A stretch of DNA of 27,789 nucleotides from CAYLRU01 sp964386565 (lineage in GTDB: Bacteria > Desulfobacterota > Desulfobacteria > Desulfobacterales > UBA5616), in assembly GCA_964386565.1 (NCBI GenBank), contig CAYLRU010000035.1, positions 1-27,789 of the forward strand, given 5' to 3'. This document shows positions 1 through 8,186 of the stretch, in pieces. The position numbers and the translations under genes were made by a program. Position 1 is the stretch's first letter; the number at the start of each line of letters is the position of its first letter. The notes under the pieces were generated by a model. It was not told the DNA's origin. It did not search any database and worked only from the letters and a program-made list of their open reading frames with translations.

Positions 1-1
1 T

Positions 2-78
<77 letters not shown>

Positions 79-92
79 TCAAATAAAAGGAA

Positions 93-121
93 TTTTTAAA
101 ATATTTCCATGAACAAGTCAA
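93..121 (-). promoter_or_regulatory. Sigma-70-type promoter for the initiator tRNA
   Basis: On the minus strand TTGACT (116-121) is followed after exactly 17 bp by TAAAAA (93-98). Transcription would start about 8 nt before the mature tRNA. It sits wholly in the gap between the DUF167 gene and the tRNA, so the tRNA need not depend on the upstream operon. The call rests on consensus match and spacing only. Confidence 0.6.
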
Positions 122-136
122 GGGGTTTTTTGGATT

Positions 137-460
137 TCAGCAGAATGCCTGGAAATATTGCCGGATTTTTGTTCTGGAGAGGTCGTCTTTGCAGGTGACC
201 AGGATGCGTTTGTTCCGGCTGGTATCACCGGAAAGGAGTGTTACGGCTGATTTGGGCATCTTCAACTGTTTTGCCAGGAAATCGATGCACATTTTGTTGG
301 CCGCACCGCCCACGGGCGGTGCGGTGAGTTTTATCTTCAGGCCGTTGCCATGGATACCGGCAATTATGTTTTTGGATGAGCGGGGCTGCACAAATATGCT
401 CAGGATCACGCCGTCGGGATGATCTTCCAGGAATTCGATATTTTTTTTGGCCTTATTCAT
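137..460 (-). CDS. DUF167 / YggU family protein
   Basis: The 107-residue product matches the small DUF167 (UPF0235, YggU) fold. Diagnostic stretches are the N-terminal VQPRSSKN near residues 25-32, the central LTAPPVGGAANK near 45-56, and the later LLSGDTSRNKRI near 75-86, where family members carry a G-x-x-S/T-R-x-K element. The family is a compact alpha/beta fold of unknown biochemical role. The start has an AAGG ribosome-binding site 6 nt upstream. It begins 13 bp after the thrH stop, so it is probably the last gene of the alaC-hom-thrH transcript. In other bacteria it often sits with yggS/yggT; that context is absent here. Confidence 0.9.
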   Translation of the reverse strand: MNKAKKNIEFLEDHPDGVILSIFVQPRSSKNIIAGIHGNGLKIKLTAPPVGGAANKMCIDFLAKQLKMPKSAVTLLSGDTSRNKRILVTCKDDLSRTKIRQYFQAFC

Positions 461-473
461 TAAGTGCCTTATA

Positions 474-1094
474 TCAATCTTTATTGCCGTCTTCCGTAAG
501 TATTTTTCCGATGACTTCCTTCAGCTCGCCATATTCCCGGGTCACCGGGAGCTCCGGGAATTCGGCGGTGATGTTTTCAGGAGGTCTGAAGAGAATCCCC
601 CTGTCTGCCGACTGCAGCATGGTGATGTCGTTGTAGGAGTCTCCCATGGCGATAACTTTGAAATTCAAGCTTTTCAGCGCGCAAACCGTTTTCTTTTTGC
701 CGTCCTGCTGGCGGAGCCGGTATCCGGACACCATGCCGTCCGGATCGATGATCAGCGAGTTGCAGAAGAGCGTGGGGTGACCGAGTTTTTCCATCAGCGG
801 TCCGGCAAACTGGACAAAGGTATCCGATACCACGATCACCTGGGTGGTGGTTCTTAACCAGTTCAGGAAATCCAATGCCCCATCCAGTGGACTCATGGTT
901 TTGATGACATCGGTGATATCGTTGATGCGAAGTCTGTTTTCCTTTAAAATGCCGATACGTTTTTTCATCAACACGTCATAGTCAGATATGTCCCTTGTGG
1001 TCAGCCGCAGCTCCTCGATGCCGGTTTTTTCAGCAACGTTAATCCATATTTCCGGGACAAAAACACCTTCCAGGTCAGCACAAACAAGATACAT
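474..1094 (-). CDS. thrH: ThrH-type phosphoserine phosphatase / homoserine phosphotransferase
   Basis: The 206-aa HAD-superfamily protein closely resembles Pseudomonas ThrH, which dephosphorylates phosphoserine and can transfer the phosphate to homoserine. HAD motif I is the ThrH-specific DLEGV form (D7, E9) rather than DxDxT. Motif II is VVSDT with S90, and motif IV is GDSYND (151-156). The cap segment TTRDISDYDVLMKKR (32-46) is characteristic of the subfamily. It lies 73 bp downstream of homoserine dehydrogenase, with no thrB-like homoserine kinase in the window, which supports a role in threonine synthesis as well as serine metabolism. A clear AGGAG precedes the start, but its spacing is long, about 13 nt. 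Activity on homoserine is inferred from family and position. Confidence 0.92.
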   Translation of the reverse strand: MYLVCADLEGVFVPEIWINVAEKTGIEELRLTTRDISDYDVLMKKRIGILKENRLRINDITDVIKTMSPLDGALDFLNWLRTTTQVIVVSDTFVQFAGPLMEKLGHPTLFCNSLIIDPDGMVSGYRLRQQDGKKKTVCALKSLNFKVIAMGDSYNDITMLQSADRGILFRPPENITAEFPELPVTREYGELKEVIGKILTEDGNKD

Positions 1095-1167
1095 AATTTA
1101 ACGTCATCTCCTATATTTTAATCCAGGGGAGGGCCACACGAATTCGTGTTGCCGACCCGAAATTCCT

Positions 1168-2484
1168 TCAATCTTCATGATTGTCGTCTTCGATTCGAAT
1201 GAGAATCGGGTGGTCTGTCACAACCTCGAGGTCGTATATTTCTTTTAACGCTTTTTGCACTTCCGATTCCCTGGCCAGATGGGTGAACATCACAATGGGA
1301 ACCGACCCTTCGGATTTACGGCCTTTCTGATGCACCGACTTGAGGCTGATATCGTGATTTCCCAGTATGCCGGATATCTTGGACAGGACCCCCGGCTGAT
1401 CCACGGCGGCAAACCGGAAATAATAATGGGTCACAATCTCATCAATGGGGAGTATTGTCAGTTGCTTCATATGCTCCGGCTGAAAGGAAAACAGGGGAAC
1501 GCGGCCGGAACAGCCGCATATCAGGTTGCGGGCCAGATCCACGATATCGCCGACCACGGCGCTTGCCGTGGGCAGCATGCCGGCGCCGTATCCGGACAAC
1601 ATCAGGTCTCCTGTCCGGTCTCCGGATATGGTGATGGCGTTTAACGACCCGCTTATGTTGGACAGGGGGTTGGTAACGGGAATCATGGTGGGGTGTACCC
1701 GGGCCTCAACGGCGATGCCCCTGTTTTTCCCGATGGCCAGCAGCTTGATCCGGTACCCGAACTGCCGGGCAAAGGCGATGTCCAGGGGCGTGATCCGGGT
1801 AATGCCTTCCACATATACGGCGTTTAAATCGATTTTATTGCCAAAGGCCAGGGAATTGATGATGGCCAGTTTGTGGGCTGTATCATGGCCCTCGATGTCC
1901 AGTGTGGGATCGGCTTCTGCAAAACCGTTTTTCTGGGCTTCGGCCAGGGCTGCTTCAAAGGACATCTCATCATCGGATATCCTGGAGAGGATATAGTTGC
2001 AGGTGCCGTTCAAAATTCCGGTCATGGCGTGGATATTGTTCGCCGCCAGAGATTCTTTCAGGGTTTTAATGATGGGCATACACCCCCCTACGCTGGCCTC
2101 GAAAGCCAGATCCACCCCTTTTGACCGGGCCGCCTTGAGCAGGGCATTCCCATCATCGGCCAACAGGGCCTTGTTGGCGGTGACGATATGCTTGCCCTTG
2201 TCCATGGCCTTTAAAATAAGGTCTTTTGCAATGGTGCAGCCCCCGATCATTTCCACGATGATGTCGATGTCGGGGTCGTTTATCACATTTTGAGCGTCAG
2301 GGGTCAACATTCCCTTTTCAAGCCGGATGCCCCGGTCCGTGGTGGTGTCGATGTCGGCGATCCTTCTTAAATTCAAGGCAGCACCTACCCGCGACGTGAT
2401 CAGCTCCCTGCTTTCAAGCAGAATTTTCGCTACACCGGTTCCAACCGTTCCGAATCCGAGCAATCCAATGTTGATGTTTTTCAT
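1168..2484 (-). CDS. hom: Homoserine dehydrogenase (monofunctional, with C-terminal ACT domain)
   Basis: Catalyses NAD(P)H-dependent reduction of aspartate semialdehyde to homoserine, the branch point to threonine and methionine. The 438-aa protein begins with the Rossmann motif GFGTVG (10-15). The catalytic core follows, with TANKALL, EASVGGCMPII and GILNGTCNYIL. A C-terminal ACT domain is visible from about residue 355 (YYFRFAAVDQPGVLSKIS), suggesting feedback control by an amino acid, typically threonine. An open frame extends about 99 codons further upstream, but the family N-terminus MKNINIGLLG and an AAGGG ribosome-binding site place the start at 2484, because the extension would overlap the aminotransferase gene. 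The gene sits between alaC and thrH with gaps of 62 and 73 bp, so one operon is likely. Confidence 0.96.
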   Translation of the reverse strand: MKNINIGLLGFGTVGTGVAKILLESRELITSRVGAALNLRRIADIDTTTDRGIRLEKGMLTPDAQNVINDPDIDIIVEMIGGCTIAKDLILKAMDKGKHIVTANKALLADDGNALLKAARSKGVDLAFEASVGGCMPIIKTLKESLAANNIHAMTGILNGTCNYILSRISDDEMSFEAALAEAQKNGFAEADPTLDIEGHDTAHKLAIINSLAFGNKIDLNAVYVEGITRITPLDIAFARQFGYRIKLLAIGKNRGIAVEARVHPTMIPVTNPLSNISGSLNAITISGDRTGDLMLSGYGAGMLPTASAVVGDIVDLARNLICGCSGRVPLFSFQPEHMKQLTILPIDEIVTHYYFRFAAVDQPGVLSKISGILGNHDISLKSVHQKGRKSEGSVPIVMFTHLARESEVQKALKEIYDLEVVTDHPILIRIEDDNHED

Positions 2485-2546
2485 ACCCTTTTTCCCGTCC
2501 TTGTTGTTTTTATCGGTATCTTGCCCCCCAAATCCGACACTTATAT

Positions 2547-3716
2547 CTATCCCATGATTTTCCGGATTCCCCTGATGGCCTGATTGATCCGCATATTGTT
2601 TTCGATCAATGCAAACCGGACATAACTGTCGCCGTATTCGCCAAAACCCAGGCCCGGGGACACGGCCACCCGGGCTTTGCGAATGAGAAATTTTGAAAAT
2701 TCCACTGACCCCATATGTTCGAAGGGCTCGGGTATTTTCGCCCAGACGAACATGGTGCCCTTGGGGCTCTGAATGGGCCATCCCACCCGGTTGAGGCCGG
2801 TTATCAGGGCATCCCGACGCTGCTTGTATGTTTCAACTATATCCCCCACGCATTCCTGGGGGCCGTTCAAGGCGATGATGGAGGCGATCTGGATGGGCTG
2901 AAATATGCCGTAATCCAGGTAGCTTTTAATCCGCTGCAGTGCGGCGATGGTATCCGGGTTTCCCACGCAGAAGCCTACGCGCCAGCCGGCCATGCTGTAA
3001 CTTTTGGACAGGGAAAAGAATTCCACGCCCACGTCCTTGGCGCCTTTGGCCTGCAACATGCTGGGGGCCGTGTACCCGTCAAAGACAAGATCTGCATAGG
3101 CAAAATCATGGATGACCATGATATCGTTTTCTTTTGCAAAATCCACGATCTTCTGGAAGAAATCCAGATCCACCACTTCGGTGGTGGGGTTATGGGGAAA
3201 GCTGATGATCAGCACCTTGGGCCTGGGCCAGGTCTGCTTGGTGGCGTGCGTGAGGTTGTCAAAAAAATCGCAATCAGGCCCCATGGGAATACCCCGGACA
3301 TCTCCCCCTGCGATAATGGAGGAAAAAGGGTGAATGGGATATGTGGGGTTGGGCGTGAACACCACATCACCAGGCCTGATGGTGACCAGAATCAGGTGGG
3401 ATATCCCTTCCTTGGCGCCGATGGTGACGATGGCCTCCTTTTCCGGGTCAATATCCACGTCGAACCGGCGCTTATACCAGTCGGCAATGGCCATTCTCAA
3501 CTTGGTGATGCCCCTGGATGCGGAATACCGGTGGTTATGCGGTTTCCTGGCGGCTTCCACGAGTTTATCGACGATATGTTCCGGTGTGCCGAGATCCGGA
3601 TTGCCCATTCCCAGATCGATAATATCTTCACCCGCACGTCGGGCCTTCATTTTAATATCGTTTACCGTTGCAAACACATAGGGCGGCAGACGGTCTAAGC
3701 GTGCAAATTTTGTCAT
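2547..3716 (-). CDS. alaC: AlaC-like class I/II aminotransferase (pyridoxal phosphate)
   Basis: A 389-aa fold-type I PLP aminotransferase. The Schiff-base lysine is K238 in SLSKSYSMAGWRVGF. The cofactor-binding D204 and Y207 lie in VIHDFAYADL, and the substrate-carboxylate NPT is at 176-178. The N-terminal DLGMGNPD (34-41) and overall length match the AlaC/YfdZ glutamate-pyruvate aminotransferase group. Members next to hom in anaerobes are sometimes annotated as LL-diaminopimelate or aspartate aminotransferases, so the exact amino donor and acceptor are uncertain. It is the first gene of the minus-strand amino-acid operon, divergent from purM across about 180 bp. Confidence 0.9.
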   Translation of the reverse strand: MTKFARLDRLPPYVFATVNDIKMKARRAGEDIIDLGMGNPDLGTPEHIVDKLVEAARKPHNHRYSASRGITKLRMAIADWYKRRFDVDIDPEKEAIVTIGAKEGISHLILVTIRPGDVVFTPNPTYPIHPFSSIIAGGDVRGIPMGPDCDFFDNLTHATKQTWPRPKVLIISFPHNPTTEVVDLDFFQKIVDFAKENDIMVIHDFAYADLVFDGYTAPSMLQAKGAKDVGVEFFSLSKSYSMAGWRVGFCVGNPDTIAALQRIKSYLDYGIFQPIQIASIIALNGPQECVGDIVETYKQRRDALITGLNRVGWPIQSPKGTMFVWAKIPEPFEHMGSVEFSKFLIRKARVAVSPGLGFGEYGDSYVRFALIENNMRINQAIRGIRKIMG

Positions 3717-3729
3717 TTAATTCCCCTGA

Positions 3730-3742
3730 CGCAAAAATTGCG
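3730..3742. repeat. Short inverted repeat upstream of alaC
   Basis: CGCAA-AAA-TTGCG, a 5-bp dyad with a 3-nt spacer, centred about 20 bp upstream of the aminotransferase start. It would fall in the 5' untranslated region or an operator position. No known regulator is recognised, and a dyad this short can occur by chance. Confidence 0.3.
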
Positions 3743-3805
3743 ATGGCTGATTAAGAATATTTGTCACAAAAACAACGAATTTAATTACAATACGGAGTGG
3801 TTAAT

Positions 3806-3826
3806 GTCAAAAAAATTGTTTTGACT
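3806..3826. promoter_or_regulatory. Inverted repeat with TTGACT in the purM control region
   Basis: GTCAAAA (3806-3812) and TTTTGAC (3819-3825) form a perfect 7-bp dyad separated by 6 nt, about 75 bp upstream of purM. The right arm contains TTGACT, a good -35 hexamer, but no strong -10 follows at 16-18 bp (TTAGTT or TAGTTC at best). A repressor bound to the dyad would cover the -35. Divergent regulation with alaC is possible. The promoter itself is a weak call. Confidence 0.35.
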
Positions 3827-3896
3827 TTTAAACCGGTTCAGTTTAGTTCTTATCCCGGAGAAGAGAAAAACAGGGGAAATATTACAAAGGGTGATT

Positions 3897-4940
3897 ATGG
3901 TGGATTCATTAACATATGCGGATGCCGGGGTTGATATCGATAAAGCCAGCCGCTTCATAGACGATATAAAGGAAATCGCCAAGCAGACGCCTCGCAGGGG
4001 CGTTTTGGGCGATATCGGGGGTTTTGGCGGACTTTTTTCCCTTCAGGTGGAAAATCTGGAGAGCCCGGTACTGGTCAGCTCAACCGACGGTGTAGGGACA
4101 AAACTAAAGATAGCGGTCATGATGGACAAGCATGATACCGTCGGAATAGACCTGGTTGCCATGTGCGTCAACGATATTGCCGTCCAGGGGGCAAAGCCCC
4201 TTTTCTTTCTCGATTATTTGTCCATGGGAAAGCTGGACACGAAAGTAGCACGCAATATTATCAAGGGAATCGGGGAAGGTTGTAAAGAGGCCCAGTGCGC
4301 CCTTATAGGCGGTGAAACAGCCGAGATGCCGGGCATGTATAACGACAAGGAATATGACCTGGCTGGATTTGCCGTTGGCATTGTCGATAACAACAAGATT
4401 GTTGACGGTTCGGTCATTCATGTCGGCAATCAGATCATCGGTATCGCTTCAAGCGGCCTTCACAGCAATGGTTATTCACTGGTACGGAAAATCTGTTTCA
4501 ATGTGCTCAAGTTGAACATCGATTCCCACGTTCCGGAACTGGGCTGCACCATCGGCGAAGAACTGATCAAGCCCACCCGGATTTACTCGGAGTTGGTTCA
4601 CGGGTTGCTGCGGGACCTGCCGATTCACGGAATGGCGCATATTACCGGCGGCGGGATTATCGATAATCTGCTTCGCATTATCCCCAAGACCTGCCAGGTG
4701 GTCATGAAAAAAGACAGTTGGGAGGTTCCTCCCATTTTCCAGTATTTAAAGGAAGCCGGGAAAGTATCGGATATGGATATGATGCGGACCTTCAACAACG
4801 GTATCGGTCTTATTGCGGTAGTTCCGGAGAAAGCAGCCCAGGATATCCTGGACCGGCTTGGGGCCATGAAGGAAAACGCCTTTGTTATCGGTGAGATCGT
4901 TGAGCGTGAAGGGTCGGACGAACGTCTTTTATGGGTTTAG
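3897..4940 (+). CDS. purM: Phosphoribosylformylglycinamidine cyclo-ligase (AIR synthetase)
   Basis: Fifth step of purine synthesis: ATP-dependent closure of FGAM to aminoimidazole ribotide in the cytoplasm. The 347-aa product has the family N-terminus LTYADAGVDID, the glycine-rich GDIGGFGGLF (about 37-46), SSTDGVGTKLK, MCVNDIAVQGAKPLFFLDYL and GGETAEMPGMY, all highly conserved in PurM. A GTG at 3891 is in frame, but AAAGG abuts it. The ATG at 3897 has the usable spacing and fits the family length, so it is preferred. tsaD follows after 20 bp. Confidence 0.97.
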   Translation: MVDSLTYADAGVDIDKASRFIDDIKEIAKQTPRRGVLGDIGGFGGLFSLQVENLESPVLVSSTDGVGTKLKIAVMMDKHDTVGIDLVAMCVNDIAVQGAKPLFFLDYLSMGKLDTKVARNIIKGIGEGCKEAQCALIGGETAEMPGMYNDKEYDLAGFAVGIVDNNKIVDGSVIHVGNQIIGIASSGLHSNGYSLVRKICFNVLKLNIDSHVPELGCTIGEELIKPTRIYSELVHGLLRDLPIHGMAHITGGGIIDNLLRIIPKTCQVVMKKDSWEVPPIFQYLKEAGKVSDMDMMRTFNNGIGLIAVVPEKAAQDILDRLGAMKENAFVIGEIVEREGSDERLLWV

Positions 4941-4960
4941 GCGCCAATGTTTTAAGCCGT

Positions 4961-5959
4961 ATGATTATTTTAGGCATTGAAACATCCTGCGATGAAACCG
5001 CGGCAGCCGTAGTTTCAGACGGCACGCGGATTTTATCCTCTGTCGTGGCGTCCCAGATCGACGTGCATCACCCGTATGGCGGCGTTGTTCCCGAGCTTGC
5101 CTCCAGAAAACACATCGAAGCCATTGTCCGCGTTGTGGATGAAGCAGTGGACCGGGCGGGTATTTTGCCGGAAAGGATCGATGCCGTTGCCGTGACCCGG
5201 GGGCCGGGTTTAATCGGCGCGCTGCTGGTGGGATTCAACTATGCCAGGGCGTTTGCCTATGCCCGTAACATCCCGTATTTCGGCGTCAACCACCTCGAAG
5301 GACACATCAATTCCGTATTTCTGGAGCCGGACCCGCCGGCGTTTCCCTTTGTTGTGCTGCTGGCCTCCGGCGGACATACCGGTATTTATCACGTGACATC
5401 CCATACCGCCCTGGAGTTGATGGGACAGACCCGGGACGACGCTGCAGGAGAGGCATTCGACAAGGTGTCCAAAATGATCGGCCTGGGATATCCGGGTGGT
5501 GGAATCATTGGAAAGGCGGCCCTGAGCGGAGATCCGGAAAAAATCATGTTTCCGAGGCCTTTTCTGGATAAATCCGGTTTTGATTTCAGTTTCAGCGGCC
5601 TGAAAACCGCGGTCAGACGGCATCTCCAGACACATCCGGACCTGGATGATCAGGACATCTGTGACATTGCAGCCGGGTTCCAGGAGGCGGTGGTTGATGT
5701 TCTGACCTATAAAATCATCAACGCCGCCAAGACCATGAACTGCCGCCATCTATGCATCGTCGGCGGTGTGGCCGCGAATCAGCGCCTCAGGGAAAAGGCC
5801 ATGGAAGACGCCCGGGCTTTGGGCATCACCCTGCATGTGCCGTCCGTCTCCCTGTGCGGCGATAATGCGGCCATGATCGCATCAGCGGGATTTCATCACC
5901 TGAAAAACGGGGAGGTTTCCGGATTGGGGGATGATGTTTATTCAAGGGCGGTGTGGTAA
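4961..5959 (+). CDS. tsaD: tRNA t6A37 threonylcarbamoyltransferase subunit TsaD
   Basis: Transfers the threonylcarbamoyl group from TsaC product to N6 of A37 in ANN-decoding tRNAs, with TsaB and TsaE. The 332-aa ASKHA-fold protein starts MIILGIETSCDET. It carries the metal-binding H111 and H115 in NHLEGH, followed by LASGGHT, GEAFDKVSKMIGLGYPGG and the C-terminal SLCGDNAAMIA. An alternative ATG at 4931 would overlap the purM stop and add ten residues unlike the family. ATG 4961 lines up with homologues, although its ribosome-binding site is weak, so translational coupling to purM is plausible. It converges on nagZ with 83 bp between the stops. Confidence 0.97.
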   Translation: MIILGIETSCDETAAAVVSDGTRILSSVVASQIDVHHPYGGVVPELASRKHIEAIVRVVDEAVDRAGILPERIDAVAVTRGPGLIGALLVGFNYARAFAYARNIPYFGVNHLEGHINSVFLEPDPPAFPFVVLLASGGHTGIYHVTSHTALELMGQTRDDAAGEAFDKVSKMIGLGYPGGGIIGKAALSGDPEKIMFPRPFLDKSGFDFSFSGLKTAVRRHLQTHPDLDDQDICDIAAGFQEAVVDVLTYKIINAAKTMNCRHLCIVGGVAANQRLREKAMEDARALGITLHVPSVSLCGDNAAMIASAGFHHLKNGEVSGLGDDVYSRAVW

Positions 5960-6042
5960 ATGGATAAGCGGTTCAGTTTAATGGGCCAGGTTCAGAAAAG
6001 TAAGCCGTGCACCGGGGCTTTGGTTTAATTGATTCTTTCGGG

Positions 6043-7050
6043 TCAGGAAGCAAGATAGGCCTGTTTCAGATTCATGATCCGCTGTAAAGATTTTTTCCCT
6101 TTCTCACGGTATGTATCCTCCTGCCGGATGCGGTCGAGAATCCTGTTGAATGCGATTTCAATGTTCGGGCCTTTGTGGCATATCAGGGCGATATCGATAT
6201 CGGCCAGCAGAATTTGGTCGATTACGGTCTCGATGTCATAATATTTCTGTATGGCGCCCATATCCAGGTCATCCGTTATCACAACCCCGTCATATCCCAT
6301 TTGACTTCGCAGCAGGGTGCCTGCAATGGCCGGTGAAATACTCGCCGGCCATTCCGGGTCGATCCCGGTATACAGAATGTGCGACAGCATCATGCCCGCA
6401 ACGCCACTGGTGACCGCGGCTTGAAACGGGATCAGGTCATGGGATCGCATGTCATTAATATCCGCATCAAAGACCGGCCGGTCGATGTGGGAATCCAGGG
6501 TGGTTCTTCCGATACCCGGAAAATGTTTGGCCACGGACATGATGTTGTTTGCCTGTAAAGTTTTTATGACGACGCTGCCCAGTTCAGATACGATTGCCGG
6601 GTTATGGCTGAAGGCCCTGTCCTGCATGATGCTGTTGATATTTTTCGCAGCAACGTCCATGACCGGCGCCATATTCATGTTAACGCCGATACTTTTGAGT
6701 TCCCTTGACGTCACCACGGCAAAGTGTTCAGCATCGGACCGTGTTTTGATGTAAGGATTTCCGGGAAACCGGGTGAAGGGCCGGGGAAGCCGGGCCACGG
6801 TTCCCCCTTCCTGGTCCATGGCAATAAAAAGCGGTGGTTGACCGGATGCTTCGGCATATTCCTGGACATCACGGCAGAGGTGTTCAAGCTGCCCGGATGT
6901 ATTTATATTGCGTTTAAATAAAATGATACCGCCGATTTTCAACGAATCAATTGAAAATTTAAGGTCATCATTCAATGCCGTGCCGTCAAAACCGACCATC
7001 AGTCGTTGTCCCGCGATCTGCTCCGGGGAAAAATTGTCAGGATTCGTCAT
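6043..7050 (-). CDS. nagZ: Beta-N-acetylhexosaminidase, glycoside hydrolase family 3 (NagZ-like)
   Basis: Removes N-acetylglucosamine from muropeptides during cell-wall recycling in the cytoplasm. The 335-aa single-domain protein has no signal peptide. It carries the GH3 NagZ signatures MDQEGG (78-83), KHFPG followed by the DSH loop (175-188, acid/base H188) and VITDDLDMGA, with nucleophile D260. The loop reads KHFPGIGRTTLDSH, with isoleucine where many NagZ have histidine after KHFPG. The start is ATG 7050, preceded by AGGAAGAG. Its ribosome-binding site lies inside the upstream winged-helix-like gene, whose stop it overlaps by 14 bp, implying translational coupling. The open frame extends 20 codons upstream, but that part is unlike the family. 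Confidence 0.93.
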   Translation of the reverse strand: MTNPDNFSPEQIAGQRLMVGFDGTALNDDLKFSIDSLKIGGIILFKRNINTSGQLEHLCRDVQEYAEASGQPPLFIAMDQEGGTVARLPRPFTRFPGNPYIKTRSDAEHFAVVTSRELKSIGVNMNMAPVMDVAAKNINSIMQDRAFSHNPAIVSELGSVVIKTLQANNIMSVAKHFPGIGRTTLDSHIDRPVFDADINDMRSHDLIPFQAAVTSGVAGMMLSHILYTGIDPEWPASISPAIAGTLLRSQMGYDGVVITDDLDMGAIQKYYDIETVIDQILLADIDIALICHKGPNIEIAFNRILDRIRQEDTYREKGKKSLQRIMNLKQAYLAS

Positions 7051-7387
7051 CTTCGTTCTCTTCCTGTTGATGTTCTGGAAAACGCCGGTCGAATTGATAT
7101 TCATCTTCAATTAATTCAATTCCTTCAGCGGTAATGACGGCAGAAGGGGAAACAAACGGCGGCTCGGCATAGGATTTGGCAAGTTCCACCAGGCCGCATT
7201 TTTCAAGGTAGACGATGTTCCAGTTCAGATCCTTTGGCTGAACCCGGCAATCTTCCGAAAGCTGGCGCAATTCCATGGTGGCGTACGGAAATTCCCTGAA
7301 AAAATCGTAAAGCGCTCTCATCAGGCGTCGCCTGATCCGGTGAAACGGCTTTCCCTGGCCCTGGCGGGGGGATTCTTCTTCAGTCAT
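7037..7387 (-). CDS. Small winged-helix-like protein of unknown function
   Basis: A 116-aa acidic-tailed protein that I do not recognise at family level. The central part (about residues 18-85) has the pattern of a winged helix: a helix with LMRALYDFFREFP, then ATMELRQLSEDC, then NWNIVYLEKCGLVEL as a probable recognition helix and strand, then SAVITAEGIELIED. That last part resembles the wing and helix of MarR/PadR-like proteins. The C-terminus is Glu/Asp-rich. The start has AGGAG 6-7 nt upstream. It is coupled to nagZ by a 14-bp overlap and follows the metallophosphoesterase by 69 bp. A regulatory role is only suggested by the fold pattern. Confidence 0.75.
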   Translation of the reverse strand: MTEEESPRQGQGKPFHRIRRRLMRALYDFFREFPYATMELRQLSEDCRVQPKDLNWNIVYLEKCGLVELAKSYAEPPFVSPSAVITAEGIELIEDEYQFDRRFPEHQQEENEDDES

Positions 7388-7456
7388 ACGGCACTCCTGA
7401 ATTTTAATGGTGGGTGTCCATCCGGAAAATGTTTTACGGCCGATCTTTTTGTTGGG

Positions 7457-8182
7457 TCACCGGAGCCTGAGGGCGTGATATTCAGGGAGTCCGGCTGCCA
7501 GAATTTTTTCCGTTACCGCCTCAATATCATACGGAATAAAACGGATGTCAAGAGTCCCGGCAGCATCATCCAGAATGACGTATTTCGCCTTGTTGTCGCC
7601 GTCCCGGGGCTGCCCCACGCTGCCCGCATTAATGATATACTTTTTATGTTTTTTCAGGTGGAAAATACCCTTGCCGGGATAATTCGGGGTAATGGTGACC
7701 CCGTCGAATTCGATGATTTTCAGAACATGGGTATGTCCCACAAAGCAGATATTTTCCGCCAAAGACAAAAATGCATGTTCGAGCCGTTTGCCGAACACCT
7801 CGATAAGATAGGTCGTGGGCGATGCAGGCGGAAAACCGTGAACGAACCGGATTCCAAATGTGGACAGGAAAAAGGGAAACCGGCCGATAGCGGCAACATC
7901 GTCCCGGGACAGCATGGCAATGGTTTTTAGAATGGATATCCGGGCCAGGGGATTAAAGGACCCGATATACGTTTCATCAATAACCGCCAGTTCGTGATTG
8001 CCCAGCACCGACGGGATACGGCGCTCCCGGAGCAGGCGCAGCACCTTTTCAGGTTCCGGGCCGTAACCGATGCTGTCGCCGAGGCAGATGATGTCGTCCA
8101 CGTCATTTGTGTCGATATCTGCCAGAACCGCTTCAAATGCTTCCATGTTGCCATGGATATCCGAGATGACGGCAAGTTTCAT
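7457..8182 (-). CDS. Calcineurin-like metallophosphoesterase
   Basis: A 241-aa cytoplasmic phosphoesterase with the complete two-metal signature: D8-x-H10 in ISDIHGN, GDSIGYGPEP, GNHE near residues 61-64, the later HGFPP, GHTH, and GSVGQPRDGD. This GSVGQPRDGD ending is typical of the COG0639 / YfcE-like branch, whose members hydrolyse phosphodiesters or dinucleoside polyphosphates. The natural substrate cannot be read from sequence. A TTG at 8206 would add eight residues. The ATG at 8182 starts directly at the conserved MKLAVISDIHGN and is preferred. A perfect 16-bp palindrome lies 4 bp upstream. The MFS gene ends 31 bp before it, so the two are probably co-transcribed. Confidence 0.92.
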   Translation of the reverse strand: MKLAVISDIHGNMEAFEAVLADIDTNDVDDIICLGDSIGYGPEPEKVLRLLRERRIPSVLGNHELAVIDETYIGSFNPLARISILKTIAMLSRDDVAAIGRFPFFLSTFGIRFVHGFPPASPTTYLIEVFGKRLEHAFLSLAENICFVGHTHVLKIIEFDGVTITPNYPGKGIFHLKKHKKYIINAGSVGQPRDGDNKAKYVILDDAAGTLDIRFIPYDIEAVTEKILAAGLPEYHALRLR

Positions 8183-8186
8183 GAGT

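Noticed and set aside
2485..2781. Longer homoserine dehydrogenase with about 99 extra N-terminal residues
   Set aside because: The extension overlaps the aminotransferase gene on the same strand, looks like its shadow and is absent from the family, whose N-terminus fits the ATG at 2484.
2715..3698. 327-codon plus-strand frame opposite the aminotransferase gene
   Set aside because: It lies wholly antisense to a well-supported gene, shows no family features and reflects codon-position bias in GC-rich DNA.
5960..6042. Possible terminator between tsaD and nagZ (AAGCC / GGCTT)
   Set aside because: The stem is 5 bp with a 9-nt loop and only a broken T-run follows.
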